The notes under the pieces are model-generated. The model worked only from the letters and a program-made list of their open reading frames with translations. It searched no databases and was not told where the DNA came from. From Synechococcus sp. SB0662_bin_14 (GTDB lineage Bacteria > Cyanobacteriota > Cyanobacteriia > PCC-6307 > Cyanobiaceae), in assembly GCA_009840445.1 (NCBI GenBank), contig VXNS01000021.1, positions 1 to 64,000 on the forward strand: a DNA stretch of 64,000 nucleotides, in the 5' to 3' direction. A program made the translations under genes and the position numbers. Below are positions 1-10,023 of this stretch, one piece after another (position 1 is the first letter of the stretch; each line of letters starts with the position of its first letter).

Positions 1-256
1 CTGTGTTTGGTGTCGTTCACCACAGCTAGCAACATCGAGATCAATCCTTGCAAACTCTTAGGGATTGTTTACACTTTATTCCTCACGGCGCATATTCCTC
101 ACGCCACACGCCATTCCCGTGTCCCCGTCTTGTTTGATGCTTCAGAAGGTTCCAAGTGTGTGAAAAGAAGACGAGACTGACGCCATGGACTGACTTGCAT
201 GAACCCCAGGCTGGAGCGGCTTGGCCCAGTTCTTGTCCACGGGATGTCTCCGGTGC

Positions 257-1018
257 TTAATCGCCGGTCTTCCCCTGGACTGAGTCTGCCACCGTCAGGC
301 GATGGAGACCCACCACGGCGCTGGCGGTGGAATCCTCCTGGCCCTGACTGATGCGAACCGTCGCCAGTCCCGTGGCAGGCTCCATGCAGACGGACAGGGG
401 AAGGGCAAAAGAGTTGCCCACCTCCACGCCCCCGGCCATGGGGCATTGCCGCCATGGGGTTTCTGGAGGCTGGAGCCCGTCAACGAGCACACGGCTCAAG
501 AAAGACTTCCGGCTCCACACACCCGCCTTGGTGAAGGCTGGCCCACAGCGCATCAGCACGCGGCCGGCCCAGATGCTGGAAGGGGGAGGCCCAATGGCGT
601 AGGTGATCGGCCCGGCTTTGGTGGCAACGACCAATACCGGCTGGCGCTTGCTCATGGAGCAGCGATGCTCCGCCAAGCGCGGATCCGTCAACACGTCGTC
701 TCCCTGGACCAGGTCGTGGCGGATCAGATCCAAGGCCCGCTCCCGCTCTTGCCGCTGCCGCCAACGCTCCGCCATGCGCCCCACCAACTGCCCGTCCGCC
801 AGCAGGGCGTTGAAGCACACCAGGGCCAGCCCCGAGGCCACCAGCAACACGATGAGCAACTCCATCAAGGTGAAGCCGCTGGCGCCATCCTGACCAGCAC
901 ACCGCTGTCTGGCGCGGAGCGACCAGGCCCTGGACTTACTTGTCCTTTTCATGCTTGATGCACTTCCTTTTGTCGTTGTCGTAGACGCCTGTGCGGACGG
1001 TGCCCAGGGGCAGGGCAA
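257..1018 (-). CDS. Type IV pilin-like (pseudopilin) protein with prepilin N-terminal methylation motif
   Basis: GFTLMELLIVLLVASGLALVCFNALL prepilin peptidase site plus hydrophobic helix; clustered with two similar ORFs. True start probably downstream of the ORF start. Confidence 0.75.
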   Translation of the reverse strand: MPCPWAPSAQASTTTTKGSASSMKRTSKSRAWSLRARQRCAGQDGASGFTLMELLIVLLVASGLALVCFNALLADGQLVGRMAERWRQRQERERALDLIRHDLVQGDDVLTDPRLAEHRCSMSKRQPVLVVATKAGPITYAIGPPPSSIWAGRVLMRCGPAFTKAGVWSRKSFLSRVLVDGLQPPETPWRQCPMAGGVEVGNSFALPLSVCMEPATGLATVRISQGQEDSTASAVVGLHRLTVADSVQGKTGD

Positions 1019-1487
1019 TCACGAAGCAGCGTTCCATGGTCAGGTCCCTGTGACCCACCACCACGGTGCCGCCTGCGCCGCTGAGCAGTCCCGTGGGGCC
1101 AATCTCCAGATCCCGGGTCATGGTGGTCGTGATGCGCAGACCCGGCGCTGTGGCGGTGAGGTCGTTGATGCCGGAGCAGGTGGATGCGGAACTGGTGAGC
1201 GGCTCGGCCCAGCCGGAGGCGGTCAAAGCCATGGCACAGGCTTTGCCCTTGGCCACCGCCCCCGCCCTGGACACCTCCAGGCCGTGGAACAGGGACTGCA
1301 CGGCCCCGTCACGACGTTGCCGGGCCAACCAGTTCTGACTCCTGGGCAGCACAAGGCCCGCCAGCAAGCTCAGGAGAACGGCGGTGATCAGCAACTCCAC
1401 CAGGCTGAAGCCCGCCTCCTTCCGCGCCATGGCCTCCCGAATCTGGCCCGGTGGCCATGGCGGCGGCGTCACAAACGGCTTCGTCAC
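936..1487 (-). CDS. Pseudopilin (GspH/FimT-like)
   Basis: GFSLVELLITAVLLSLLAGLVLPRSQNW motif; short pilin-like C-terminal domain. Confidence 0.75.
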   Translation of the reverse strand: MTKPFVTPPPWPPGQIREAMARKEAGFSLVELLITAVLLSLLAGLVLPRSQNWLARQRRDGAVQSLFHGLEVSRAGAVAKGKACAMALTASGWAEPLTSSASTCSGINDLTATAPGLRITTTMTRDLEIGPTGLLSGAGGTVVVGHRDLTMERCFVIALPLGTVRTGVYDNDKRKCIKHEKDK

Positions 1488-1951
1488 AAGGCTTCATCAC
1501 AAATGGAACCTCTTCTCTCGAATGCCAGCAGGCGTTCCCGCGGCGCTGGCAGGTTGGGGGAGGAATAGCGGATGGCCAGAGCCGGTGGCGCATCGTCCAT
1601 GAACCACTGGCGCTCCACGGTTTCCGGCAGGTCGTGGGGGAGGGCCGCCAGCCCCTGCCGCAATTCAGCCAGGGGCATTTCACACGCCCAGGGCGCCTTT
1701 GCTTTCAACGTCTGAATCACGAAGCCCTGTTGCCGCTGCAGATCCTGCTCAACGGCATCCAGGAGCGCCTGTCGTTGGTTGGCTTGTCGCACCAGGGCCT
1801 GCCCCTGGCTCCAGCCCCTGAAGCTGCCGGCCAGGGCAAAGGCAAGAATGCTGCTGCTCACCACCACCTCCGCCAGGGTGAAGCCGGCGCTGCCCCTGGG
1901 GCGCTTGGCGCCGTGGGGCCGCAAGGGCTCTCTCTTCAGGACGGGCATCAT
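1484..1951 (-). CDS. Pseudopilin-like protein
   Basis: GFTLAEVVVSSSILAFALAGSFRGW prepilin-like motif; overlaps the neighbouring pilin ORF by 4 bp. Confidence 0.7.
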   Translation of the reverse strand: MMPVLKREPLRPHGAKRPRGSAGFTLAEVVVSSSILAFALAGSFRGWSQGQALVRQANQRQALLDAVEQDLQRQQGFVIQTLKAKAPWACEMPLAELRQGLAALPHDLPETVERQWFMDDAPPALAIRYSSPNLPAPRERLLAFERRGSICDEAL

Positions 1952-2139
1952 GAATTCTCCCGAGCCTGGGCCTCAGCCTCGGCATGAAGCTGGTCCATGC
2001 GTTGATTGTGGTGAGCATCAGCCTGCTGCTGGGCAATCTCCTGGCGCGCCACCCGCTGGTGGCGCAGTTGGGCCCAGGTCTGCACCGCCGCCGCGGTGCC
2101 CCAGAGCACGAGGGCGGTGATCAAAGCCAACGGGAGCAC
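1948..2139 (-). CDS. Small single-TM hypothetical protein in the pseudopilin cluster
   Basis: 63 aa, N-terminal hydrophobic helix, 4-bp overlap with the downstream pilin ORF. Confidence 0.45.
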   Translation of the reverse strand: MLPLALITALVLWGTAAAVQTWAQLRHQRVARQEIAQQQADAHHNQRMDQLHAEAEAQARENS

Positions 2140-2160
2140 GGCAAAGCCTGCAACTGCTCC

Positions 2161-3162
2161 TCAGGGTTCCCCGGTTTGGGTGTCGCTTTGCTCCATGGGC
2201 TGGAGCGATGGGGGAATTGCAGGAGGTGAGGCAATGCCCAACGGCAACCCGCCTTGTGGTATGGGGAGGGGTACAGGCCCGGGGGGGACAGCGCCTTGCG
2301 GCGGGGAGAAGGCAGGCCCGGATTGGGGGGACGTGTCTCGTCGAGGGGCGGCGGCAGGCTCAGGGGGGAGAGCCCCTTGCTCCGCAAACCAATAGCTCAA
2401 TCCCCTGTAGTAGCCCTCGCGACCCGGCAGGGTTTCCAGGGTGACGCCGCGGCTGGAAAAGGCCCTGGCAAGGGCGGGCAGGGCTTGCAGGTCTAGGTTG
2501 GTGACGAGACGCCCCGCCTTCGCCTCATCCTCCAGAACCTGCTTCAACATGGGCAAACGCGCCCAAATTCCAGGGTTCCGAAACACGTCGTCCAGGGCGT
2601 TGATCACCTGCTGACGCCGTTCCAGTCGACCGATGTCCCCGGAGAAGCCACGCCAGCGAATGAAGTGCTCCACCTGCTGACCGTCAAGCCGCTGCCGGCC
2701 CGGTTGCAGGTCGATGAGTAAGTTCTGGCTCCGATCACGGTAGACCATCCGCATGGGGACCACGACCGTCAGACCGCCGATGGCATCCACCAACTCAGCC
2801 ACAACCCCCTCGTGGACCACCACCAGATAGGGGAAATCGGCATCCACAAGGTCGGCAACCTGCTCTTGCACGGCCTCAGCACCGGCCAGGCCGTAAAGCT
2901 CGCCGATTTTCCAGGAGCCAAGGACCTTGTTGTTGGTAAAGGTGTCACGGGGGATCTGGATGATCCGCATCTGGTCCTGCTCCATGACAACAGCAGCAAC
3001 CACGTCGGCATTGGCGCCGATGGGGTCGATGCCCAGCAGCACCACGTTACCCGGCCGGTTAAAGCGGTTACGCGCTTCTGGCGAGAGGACCAACTGACCT
3101 CCCCAGAACACCAGCACCAGCAGCAGGGGCAGCAACAGCCATCGCCACCGGGAGTGCAGCAA
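2161..3162 (-). CDS. LytR-CpsA-Psr (LCP) family protein with Pro-rich C-terminal tail
   Basis: NVVLLGIDPIGANADVVAAVVM...IQIPRDTF...GGLTVVVPM...DGQQVEHFIRWRGFSGDIGRLERRQQVI matches LCP domain pattern; N-terminal TM. Confidence 0.85.
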   Translation of the reverse strand: MLHSRWRWLLLPLLLVLVFWGGQLVLSPEARNRFNRPGNVVLLGIDPIGANADVVAAVVMEQDQMRIIQIPRDTFTNNKVLGSWKIGELYGLAGAEAVQEQVADLVDADFPYLVVVHEGVVAELVDAIGGLTVVVPMRMVYRDRSQNLLIDLQPGRQRLDGQQVEHFIRWRGFSGDIGRLERRQQVINALDDVFRNPGIWARLPMLKQVLEDEAKAGRLVTNLDLQALPALARAFSSRGVTLETLPGREGYYRGLSYWFAEQGALPPEPAAAPRRDTSPQSGPAFSPPQGAVPPGPVPLPIPQGGLPLGIASPPAIPPSLQPMEQSDTQTGEP

Positions 3163-3295
3163 GACGTGCTTCAGGTCGACCTTCAGTTGACGGGAGGCGG
3201 TTCACCATAGTTTGACGCAACAGGCGCCGAATATGAAGCGCCAAGGACCGGTTTCCCGCTCTCCGTTTTAGAATGCGTTAGAATAAGATCCTTGA

Positions 3296-3826
3296 ATGAG
3301 AATCCGTTCCATGCCGATGACCGGCAGATCCAGGCTCTGGCTTACGGTTGCTGTGTTGCTGGCGCCCCTGTCCCCGGCCCTGGCCCAAAGCACGGGGGAG
3401 TTCTCCATGGTGCTCAGTTCCACCTACAACACCACCAGCCTGAAACACGAGGGCACGGTTTTCACGGCGGGCAGCTTACAAGGCAGCGCGACCGTGACAA
3501 GTGGCAGTGGTTCCCTGTTCCAGCAGGGTGAAAACTTCTTGCGGTCTTGTATTGTGTCTTCAGAACGATCCGAAGACGGTCTCAATTTGAGGTCCCATTG
3601 CACACTCACAGAGGCGGGGGAGGATGGTGGAGATCAAGTCTGGATGTCGGTCTACAGAAATCAGGGGGACCCCATTGGCGTCGCCCAGGACGGGAGGGGC
3701 CGCACAGAGTTTGTTGGCGGCACGGGAAAGTATACGGGCATAACGGGTCACTGCGCCTATGACGTCCAATACCTCATCCCGAGCCTTGGTGTACTGATGG
3801 CGGACTGCAACTGGAGCAAGCCCTAG
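3296..3826 (+). CDS. Secreted hypothetical protein, paralog of the next gene
   Basis: Signal peptide ending SPALAQ; shared core with 3926-4441 including VGGTGKYTGITGHCAYDVQYL. Confidence 0.7.
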   Translation: MRIRSMPMTGRSRLWLTVAVLLAPLSPALAQSTGEFSMVLSSTYNTTSLKHEGTVFTAGSLQGSATVTSGSGSLFQQGENFLRSCIVSSERSEDGLNLRSHCTLTEAGEDGGDQVWMSVYRNQGDPIGVAQDGRGRTEFVGGTGKYTGITGHCAYDVQYLIPSLGVLMADCNWSKP

Positions 3827-3925
3827 ACAGACACCGGGGAAGGCCCAATTCCGTCATTCCCCCATGCCGCCGTTGGATTCCTTCGGTAATGCTACGCTGG
3901 GCACTGTTCTTTCTACGGAGTTTTC

Positions 3926-4441
3926 ATGGATTTCCTTCCCAAATCTACCATCTGGCTTATCGCGGCTGGCCTGGCGACGCCCCTGTCTCCTGCCCTCGCG
4001 CAAACTGGTGGTCAATTTACTCTGGCGGCAAGTTTCGCCTACTCCTATGAACAGATTCAACATGGCAGCACAACTTTTACGGGAGGCAACCTGGAGGGTG
4101 GCGCCACCATTGTCAGCGGTCAGGGCGCTCTCTTTCCAGCGGGCCAGAATTTTCTCCAATCCTGTGTGGTGTTCTCGGAAGAGTCCGCCGGTGGTCTCAG
4201 CCTGACGGCGCCTTGCACACTTACCGAAACGAAAGAGTATGGCGGAGATACGCTGTTTTTCGTCTCAATCAGGGACCAGGGAGGCGTGGCTGACCCTAGC
4301 AGTGGGGGAGCGGGCCGCATGAACCTGGTGGGGGGCACCGGCAAATACGCCGACGTTACTGGCCAGTGCTCCTACGAGACCCAATATCTCAATGCAAGCA
4401 CCCTCGTTACCACGGCGGAGTGTGCCTGGAGTCAGCCCTAG
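3926..4441 (+). CDS. Secreted hypothetical protein, tandem paralog of 3296-3826
   Basis: Signal peptide ...LSPALAQ; VGGTGKYADVTGQCSYETQYL; same cysteine positions as the upstream copy. Confidence 0.7.
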   Translation: MDFLPKSTIWLIAAGLATPLSPALAQTGGQFTLAASFAYSYEQIQHGSTTFTGGNLEGGATIVSGQGALFPAGQNFLQSCVVFSEESAGGLSLTAPCTLTETKEYGGDTLFFVSIRDQGGVADPSSGGAGRMNLVGGTGKYADVTGQCSYETQYLNASTLVTTAECAWSQP

Positions 4442-4519
4442 GCCAATGGCCCTGCTGCGGAGCGTCAGGTCAAGTTTTATGATCCGGAGGGAGAAAAGAG
4501 GGGATTTGCCGGTCGAGTC

Positions 4520-4759
4520 ATGGGATCCTTGTCCCCATGTGTCGTGCCGATGGCCATGTACCCCCACCAGCCCCTGAAAAGCACCCCGCGCCGCTCCTTT
4601 CATATCGATTACATCGACCCCCTGGGTGGCCCGGGAACCTTGCTCATGGAAGGGTTAAGCGTTGGGGGAACCTTGAAGGACGCGGAGCGGCGCTTCCCTG
4701 AGCTCACCATCACCAGGGTCTATCTGCAGGCCAAGGATCTCAAACGGGTTGGTTCCTAG
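4520..4759 (+). CDS. Small conserved-looking hypothetical protein
   Basis: Continuous ORF with plausible globular composition; start may be internal (MAMYPHQ...). Confidence 0.4.
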   Translation: MGSLSPCVVPMAMYPHQPLKSTPRRSFHIDYIDPLGGPGTLLMEGLSVGGTLKDAERRFPELTITRVYLQAKDLKRVGS

Positions 4760-5423
4760 AACCTGGGGACAGGTGGAAGTCGTTACCCTGGACAAACCCT
4801 TCCCCAGGTGCTTCCCTAGGGCTTCCATCCCCACCATCACCATGACGCGACCTGCTGTTGGTTGGTCTTTACTTCGCCAACAAGCCAGGCGCTTCCCGTC
4901 AGGCTTGATCCTTGTGTTGGCTTGGAGCGCATTTGCGCCATGGACCACACCCCTGTCGGCCCAAACTGAAGCTGGCGTCTGTGAGGAGCTCAGCGCAGTG
5001 GGCGGTGAAACCAGCGTCAGCAAAGCGATTCAACTCAATAACCCGCTGACGGTGGTCTTTGGCCGTACCAATTTCAATACGGACTTCACGGTCACAACCG
5101 TGTACCAAGCCTATTGGGTGAATTTCCAGAGCGACGAGGTCCATGAGCCTGAGCCCAATCAGGACGGGGACGAGGAGGGTGTCGTCATGGAGATGGAGAA
5201 AGACCTTTTTCCCGTGGTCTCCTACCTGAAATTCAGTGATCGCACCAATTTACAGATTTTTGGGGACAAGCTCTTGCTGGAGCCTGGCGAATACCGCCGC
5301 CTGGGACCTTTCTACCCTCCCCAGGGCAAGCTGGTGACAGAGGTGAACGTGAAAGTGGGCTCCAGTTCCCGACTTCAGGCATCGGGACTCCGTTACACCA
5401 TTTCCGTGGACGGCTGCTTCTAG
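4749..5423 (+). CDS. Secreted hypothetical protein
   Basis: Hydrophobic leader ...VLAWSAFAPWTTPLSAQ; two Cys; actual start probably an internal Met (MTRPAVG...). Confidence 0.55.
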   Translation: MVPRTWGQVEVVTLDKPFPRCFPRASIPTITMTRPAVGWSLLRQQARRFPSGLILVLAWSAFAPWTTPLSAQTEAGVCEELSAVGGETSVSKAIQLNNPLTVVFGRTNFNTDFTVTTVYQAYWVNFQSDEVHEPEPNQDGDEEGVVMEMEKDLFPVVSYLKFSDRTNLQIFGDKLLLEPGEYRRLGPFYPPQGKLVTEVNVKVGSSSRLQASGLRYTISVDGCF

Positions 5424-5448
5424 CACCCGCCCCTGCTGCGGGCCTTCA

Positions 5449-6969
5449 TCAGTCGTTGGCGGCATGGGCGGAGACCCACTCCACCAGTGTGCGCACCCCG
5501 TAGCCAGTGGCGCCGGCAGGATTGTCCCCATGCCCCTTATCGGACCAGACGGTTCCCGCAATATCCATGTGGGCCCAGGCAACGCCTTGGCTCACGAACT
5601 CCTTGAGGAACAGAGCGGCAGTGATGGCGCCACCGGCACGGGGGCCGGTGTTTTTCAGATCGGCAAAGGGACTCTTCATGCGCTCCAGATAAGATGCCGG
5701 CAACGGCATCCGCCAGAGACCTTCACCGGAGCATTGGGCGGCCTCCAGCAGGTCCGCCGCCAGCTCATCATCGGGGCTCCACAGGCCGGCCAGCTCGTCC
5801 CCCAGGGAAATCAGGCAAGCACCGGTCAGCGTTGCCAGATCCACCACCGCGTCCGGTTTCAAGTTACAGGCATAGACCAAGGCATCGGCCAGCGTTAGAC
5901 GTCCCTCTGCGTCCGTGTTGTTCACCTCGATGGTAATGCCGTTGCTTGCCGTGATAATATCGCCAGGGCGAAGGCCCTCACCGCTGACCATATTTTCACA
6001 GGTTGCACTAATGAAATGCACCTCGACTCCTTTGGGCTTGAGTTGAGCAATGGCGCGGGCCGCACCCAATACTGCACCACAGCCCCCCATGTCGTATTTC
6101 ATCATTTCAATCTGGGCGGCGCCCACTTTCAAGTTATACCCTCCCGAATCAAAGGTGAGCCCCTTCCCCACCAGTGCCAGACACCGCTTGACCGGCTCTT
6201 CCGAGCGGTAGGTGAGGTGCAGAAACTTGGGGGGAAACCCGGAGGCCTGGGCCACGCCCAGGTAGGAGCCCATTCCCAGACGTTTGCAGTCTTCCCGCTC
6301 CAGGATCTTCAATCCCAAGCCGTGATCGTCCGCCAACTGCCGAGCGGTTGCGGCCAAGGACAGGGGGGTCACCACGTTGGGTGGAGCCGCAACCAGCTCC
6401 CTGGCCAACTCCACCCCGGCACAGACGGCCTCAACCCGCTCCAGAACGGCGGCTTGGGCGCCTGGACAGATGATCCGCACATCGTCCAAGGCAGTGGGGG
6501 CGCCTTCCTTGCCCTTGCCACTGGTCTTGTCCCCGTTCTTGCCTTTCCCCTTGAAGCGCAAGTCCTTAAACACCGCCAACCGCACCGCCATGGCCTGCTT
6601 CCGTAGCGCCGCAGTCGGCTCCAACTCCGCCAGGGGCAGGTCCAGCACCAAGGTCTTGATGAGTTGATCCTGGGTAGTCCGTGCCGCCCGAACCGCAGCT
6701 TTTTGCAACCCTTGCAGACTGTGGGCAGAGCGTTCCCCCAATCCCAGCAGCAGCACGGTTTGAGGGGACCCACCGAGGGGCTGGAGGACCAGCGCCTCAC
6801 CGGCATTGGCTTTGAATTTCCGTTGGCTGACCAGGTTGGCCAGAGAGACCCCAAGGCGTGCGTTCAGCCCTGTTACGCCGGCATCCAACTCATCGCTGAA
6901 CAGCCCCACTGCCAGAGCCGCCTCCTCCGGCAGGGGAGCATCCGCAGGAGTGAGATGCAACTCCACCAT
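5449..6969 (-). CDS. pepA: Leucyl aminopeptidase (M17)
   Basis: GKGLTFDSGGYNLK...MKYDMGGC...NTDAEGRLTLADAL...DLATLTGA M17 signature motifs. Confidence 0.95.
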   Translation of the reverse strand: MVELHLTPADAPLPEEAALAVGLFSDELDAGVTGLNARLGVSLANLVSQRKFKANAGEALVLQPLGGSPQTVLLLGLGERSAHSLQGLQKAAVRAARTTQDQLIKTLVLDLPLAELEPTAALRKQAMAVRLAVFKDLRFKGKGKNGDKTSGKGKEGAPTALDDVRIICPGAQAAVLERVEAVCAGVELARELVAAPPNVVTPLSLAATARQLADDHGLGLKILEREDCKRLGMGSYLGVAQASGFPPKFLHLTYRSEEPVKRCLALVGKGLTFDSGGYNLKVGAAQIEMMKYDMGGCGAVLGAARAIAQLKPKGVEVHFISATCENMVSGEGLRPGDIITASNGITIEVNNTDAEGRLTLADALVYACNLKPDAVVDLATLTGACLISLGDELAGLWSPDDELAADLLEAAQCSGEGLWRMPLPASYLERMKSPFADLKNTGPRAGGAITAALFLKEFVSQGVAWAHMDIAGTVWSDKGHGDNPAGATGYGVRTLVEWVSAHAAND

Positions 6970-7033
6970 GGCGTTTGCCTGAAAATGTTTAGTTGTTGAG
7001 CCTAGCTTAGCAAACGGCATCAACAGCCCTGTC

Positions 7034-7609
7034 TCAATCCGCCAGCGCAGTGAACGGGGTTCGCCAACGACCTTGCATTTCCCGATTGAACGGGGGCTGC
7101 CAATAGTGGATCAGCCGGGTCTCCTGGGCTCGGCGTGCTGTCCGTTGTGACGGGGCGTCACACCAGAACCGCACCGAGACGGCTGCGGTGAGGTCCACCG
7201 TTTGTAGCACTTGCAGGTAACTGGACAGGTAGGCCTTGCAGTCATGGCTGCCCTTCCAGCGCCTTGCCGCTTGACCGGTTTCACCCACGTACAACAACAG
7301 GGAATGGGGCAGGTGGGAGGCGTCGTCAACGACGAAATAATGGGCAGCCCCCTGGTTGGGGGGCTCCGGCCAGCGCCAAAAGCTCAGCGGCTGGGGAAGC
7401 AGCGAGAAGGGGTCAATGCCGTAGGGGAGCAGGGAATCCTGGGCAGTGGCAAACAACTGCCCCTGGTGGCCGCTTTCCCCCAAGCGAGCAGCCTTCTGGT
7501 GGCTGGCCACACCAGCTTGCCAGCGCCGCAGTTGATCCTGGCGCAGATGCAGGTGACCACCAACCAGGTGGCTGTCGTCTCCTGTGGGAAACAGGCTGGG
7601 TTGGATCAT
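7034..7609 (-). CDS. GIY-YIG nuclease-domain protein
   Basis: SLLLYVGETGQAARRWKGSHDCKAYL...SQRTARRAQETRLIHYWQPPFNRE resembles a GIY-YIG core; ATGA overlap with the upstream HhH gene. Confidence 0.55.
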   Translation of the reverse strand: MIQPSLFPTGDDSHLVGGHLHLRQDQLRRWQAGVASHQKAARLGESGHQGQLFATAQDSLLPYGIDPFSLLPQPLSFWRWPEPPNQGAAHYFVVDDASHLPHSLLLYVGETGQAARRWKGSHDCKAYLSSYLQVLQTVDLTAAVSVRFWCDAPSQRTARRAQETRLIHYWQPPFNREMQGRWRTPFTALAD

Positions 7610-8367
7610 GTCCCGGCGGAGAAGAAGGGGGGACTGGACGGGTCCGGTTTGAACGCTCGCCCGGGAAGGTCCGGTGGGACCGGGCCACGGCCACAGTGGA
7701 TTCGCCCCACCAGGGCCGCCATCACCGGGTCCGGAAGCCGCAAACGGGTTTGCAGGTCTGCCAACCCACGAAACCGCCCCCGCTGGCGCTCCCGCAGCAG
7801 CAAGGCCACTCGGCCCGTATCCAGGCCAGGCAAGTTGCACAACTGGTGTCCACTGGCCCCGTTCACGTCCACCAACGGGGGCAGGCGTGGGGGGATCCCA
7901 TGGGAACGGAACACCAACACAGGCTGCCAGAGCCGGAGTAAGGCCGGAGATGCCCCCAGGTGTTGCCCCAACTCCGCCAAATCATGGAGGTGGATGCCAC
8001 GGCGCTGGAGTTGCAGCAACCGCTCAATCCACTGCCAATGCATGCCGGGCAGCCGTTGCCACTGGGCTGCGGGGGCCCGATTCACGTCCAACTGGACACC
8101 CAACCGGGCAGCACGTTGCACACTGACCGCGTCCGGCAAGGGCAACCATGGATTTTGGTGAAGTTTTAACGACAACAGTTCCAGCTCCACGGCCTCGTCA
8201 TGGCCATCCCGCTCAGGCGCCGTTGGGGCCACCGGATCCCGTGGCAAATGACCCGTAGCCTGGAGGAGGCGACGGGCCAGGGGATCCAGCCAGTGCCCCT
8301 GTGCCGCCAAAGACCCGTCCCCAAGGAACCTCAAGTGTGGCAAATACGCCAACCACGGCAAGCCCAA
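7606..8367 (-). CDS. Helix-hairpin-helix (ComEA-like) domain protein
   Basis: VDVNGASGHQLCNLPGLDTGRVALLLRERQRGRFRGLADLQ and a second VNRAPAAQWQRLPGM repeat are HhH-type. Confidence 0.65.
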   Translation of the reverse strand: MGLPWLAYLPHLRFLGDGSLAAQGHWLDPLARRLLQATGHLPRDPVAPTAPERDGHDEAVELELLSLKLHQNPWLPLPDAVSVQRAARLGVQLDVNRAPAAQWQRLPGMHWQWIERLLQLQRRGIHLHDLAELGQHLGASPALLRLWQPVLVFRSHGIPPRLPPLVDVNGASGHQLCNLPGLDTGRVALLLRERQRGRFRGLADLQTRLRLPDPVMAALVGRIHCGRGPVPPDLPGRAFKPDPSSPPFFSAGT

Positions 8368-8424
8368 AGGCGGTGGTTCATGGTGACAATTAAAGGCATC
8401 AGGGTTCCTTCACACAGTCAAGCC

Positions 8425-8742
8425 ATGGGCTTCTTCGAGTCGGAGATTGTTCAGCAGGAGTCAAAACGCCTCTTTGAGGACTACCAGCAGCTCATGCACC
8501 TTGGTAGTGACTACGGCAAATTTGACCGGGAAGGCAAAAAGCTTTTCATTGCCCAGATGGAGGCCCTCATGGAGCGTTATCGGATCTTCATGAAGCGCTT
8601 TGAGCTGTCCGACGACTTCCAGGCCCGCATGACGGTGGAACAGCTCAGGACCCAGCTTGGCCAGCTTGGCATCACCCCGGATCAAATGTTTGACCAGGCA
8701 AAGCGCACCTTGGAGCAGATGCGCCGCCAAACAAGCAGTTGA
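8425..8742 (+). CDS. DUF1825 family protein
   Basis: MGFFESEIVQQESKRLFEDYQQLMHLGSDYGKFDREGKKLFIAQMEALMERYRIFMKRFELSDDFQAR, a conserved cyanobacterial family. Confidence 0.8.
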   Translation: MGFFESEIVQQESKRLFEDYQQLMHLGSDYGKFDREGKKLFIAQMEALMERYRIFMKRFELSDDFQARMTVEQLRTQLGQLGITPDQMFDQAKRTLEQMRRQTSS

Positions 8743-8781
8743 GGCAGCGGTCTACCATCCACCCTGGCCACACCGCACTGG

Positions 8782-10014
8782 ATGACACTCCCCAGTTGGT
8801 TGGAACGGGGTCTGGCGGACCTGTTCCCCAATGCCGCTGATCACCACAACCAGACCCTCTCCACCCGGCTGGCTGCTGCCCAGAAGGCCCATCGTCCCCT
8901 GCGGGTGAAACTGGGCATTGATCCCACCGCCAGCTCCATTCACCTGGGGCACACCATCCTCTATCGCAAGCTGCGGGCCTTTCAGGATGCCGGCCACACT
9001 GCTGTTGTGATCATCGGAGATTTTACCGCCCGGATCGGGGACCCCACCGGCAAATCAGCGACCCGACCTCAACTCAGCGTCCAGGAGGTGGAGGAGAACG
9101 CCGGCACTTATCTGGAGCAGTTGCGCTCAATTCTGGATTTCGTCACGCCAGGACGGTTGGAAATTCAGCACAACAGCACATGGCTGGCCAAGCTGGACCT
9201 CACCCAGGTGATCGGGTTGCTGGGCACCACAACCGTGGGGCAGGTGCTGGCCAAGGAGGACTTTGCCCAGCGTTATGGGCAGGGGAGTCCCATTGCCCTC
9301 CACGAGTTTCTCTATCCCCTCCTCCAGGGCTACGACTCCGTGATGGTCAAGGCGGACGTGGAGCTGGGGGGCACAGACCAGAAGTTCAACGTGGCCATGG
9401 GACGGGATCTACAGCGTCATTTTGGCCAACCGCCCCAGTTCGGGCTGCTGATGCCCATTCTCACAGGGACGGACGGGGTGCAGAAAATGAGCAAGAGCCT
9501 GGGCAACACCATCGGTCTCCAGGAGGATCCCCTCACCACCTACTCCAAGCTGGAGAAGGTGGCGGATGTCGTGGTGGACGACTACACCACCCTGCTCACG
9601 GACCTGGATCCAGCCGCCCTGCCCAAGGATCCCCGCCAGCGCCAAAAGGCCATGGCCCTGGAGGTCACCGCCTGCCTCCATGGAAGGGAAGCCGCACAGC
9701 GGGCGCAAGCCGCCGCCGCATCCTTGGTGATGACGCCCCAATCAAGCGCCGCCGCAGCCCAGGTGCCCGAAACTCGCCTGGGGCCTATCTGGAACTGGGC
9801 AACCCCCATCCCAGCCTATCAACTGCTGCATGGGGTCTTTCAAGCCAAGGCAGGCGTCAACAGCGCCAGCGAAGCCCGCCGCCGCATCCAGGGGGGCGCC
9901 CTGCGCCTTGACGGCGAAAAGATCACGGACCCCAAAAGAGCTTTTGCTAAAGACGAGTTGGTGGGGAAGGTGCTCCAGCTTGGGAAAAAGACCTTCTGCC
10001 GTCTGATCGCCTGA
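8782..10014 (+). CDS. tyrS: Tyrosyl-tRNA synthetase
   Basis: [42 protein letters not shown] motifs and C-terminal S4-like domain. Confidence 0.95.
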   Translation: MTLPSWLERGLADLFPNAADHHNQTLSTRLAAAQKAHRPLRVKLGIDPTASSIHLGHTILYRKLRAFQDAGHTAVVIIGDFTARIGDPTGKSATRPQLSVQEVEENAGTYLEQLRSILDFVTPGRLEIQHNSTWLAKLDLTQVIGLLGTTTVGQVLAKEDFAQRYGQGSPIALHEFLYPLLQGYDSVMVKADVELGGTDQKFNVAMGRDLQRHFGQPPQFGLLMPILTGTDGVQKMSKSLGNTIGLQEDPLTTYSKLEKVADVVVDDYTTLLTDLDPAALPKDPRQRQKAMALEVTACLHGREAAQRAQAAAASLVMTPQSSAAAAQVPETRLGPIWNWATPIPAYQLLHGVFQAKAGVNSASEARRRIQGGALRLDGEKITDPKRAFAKDELVGKVLQLGKKTFCRLIA

Positions 10015-10023
10015 CGGACCAGC

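Noticed and set aside
99-455. Short ORFs around the left edge
   Set aside because: Overlap the better-supported pilin ORF or non-coding DNA; low-complexity translation.
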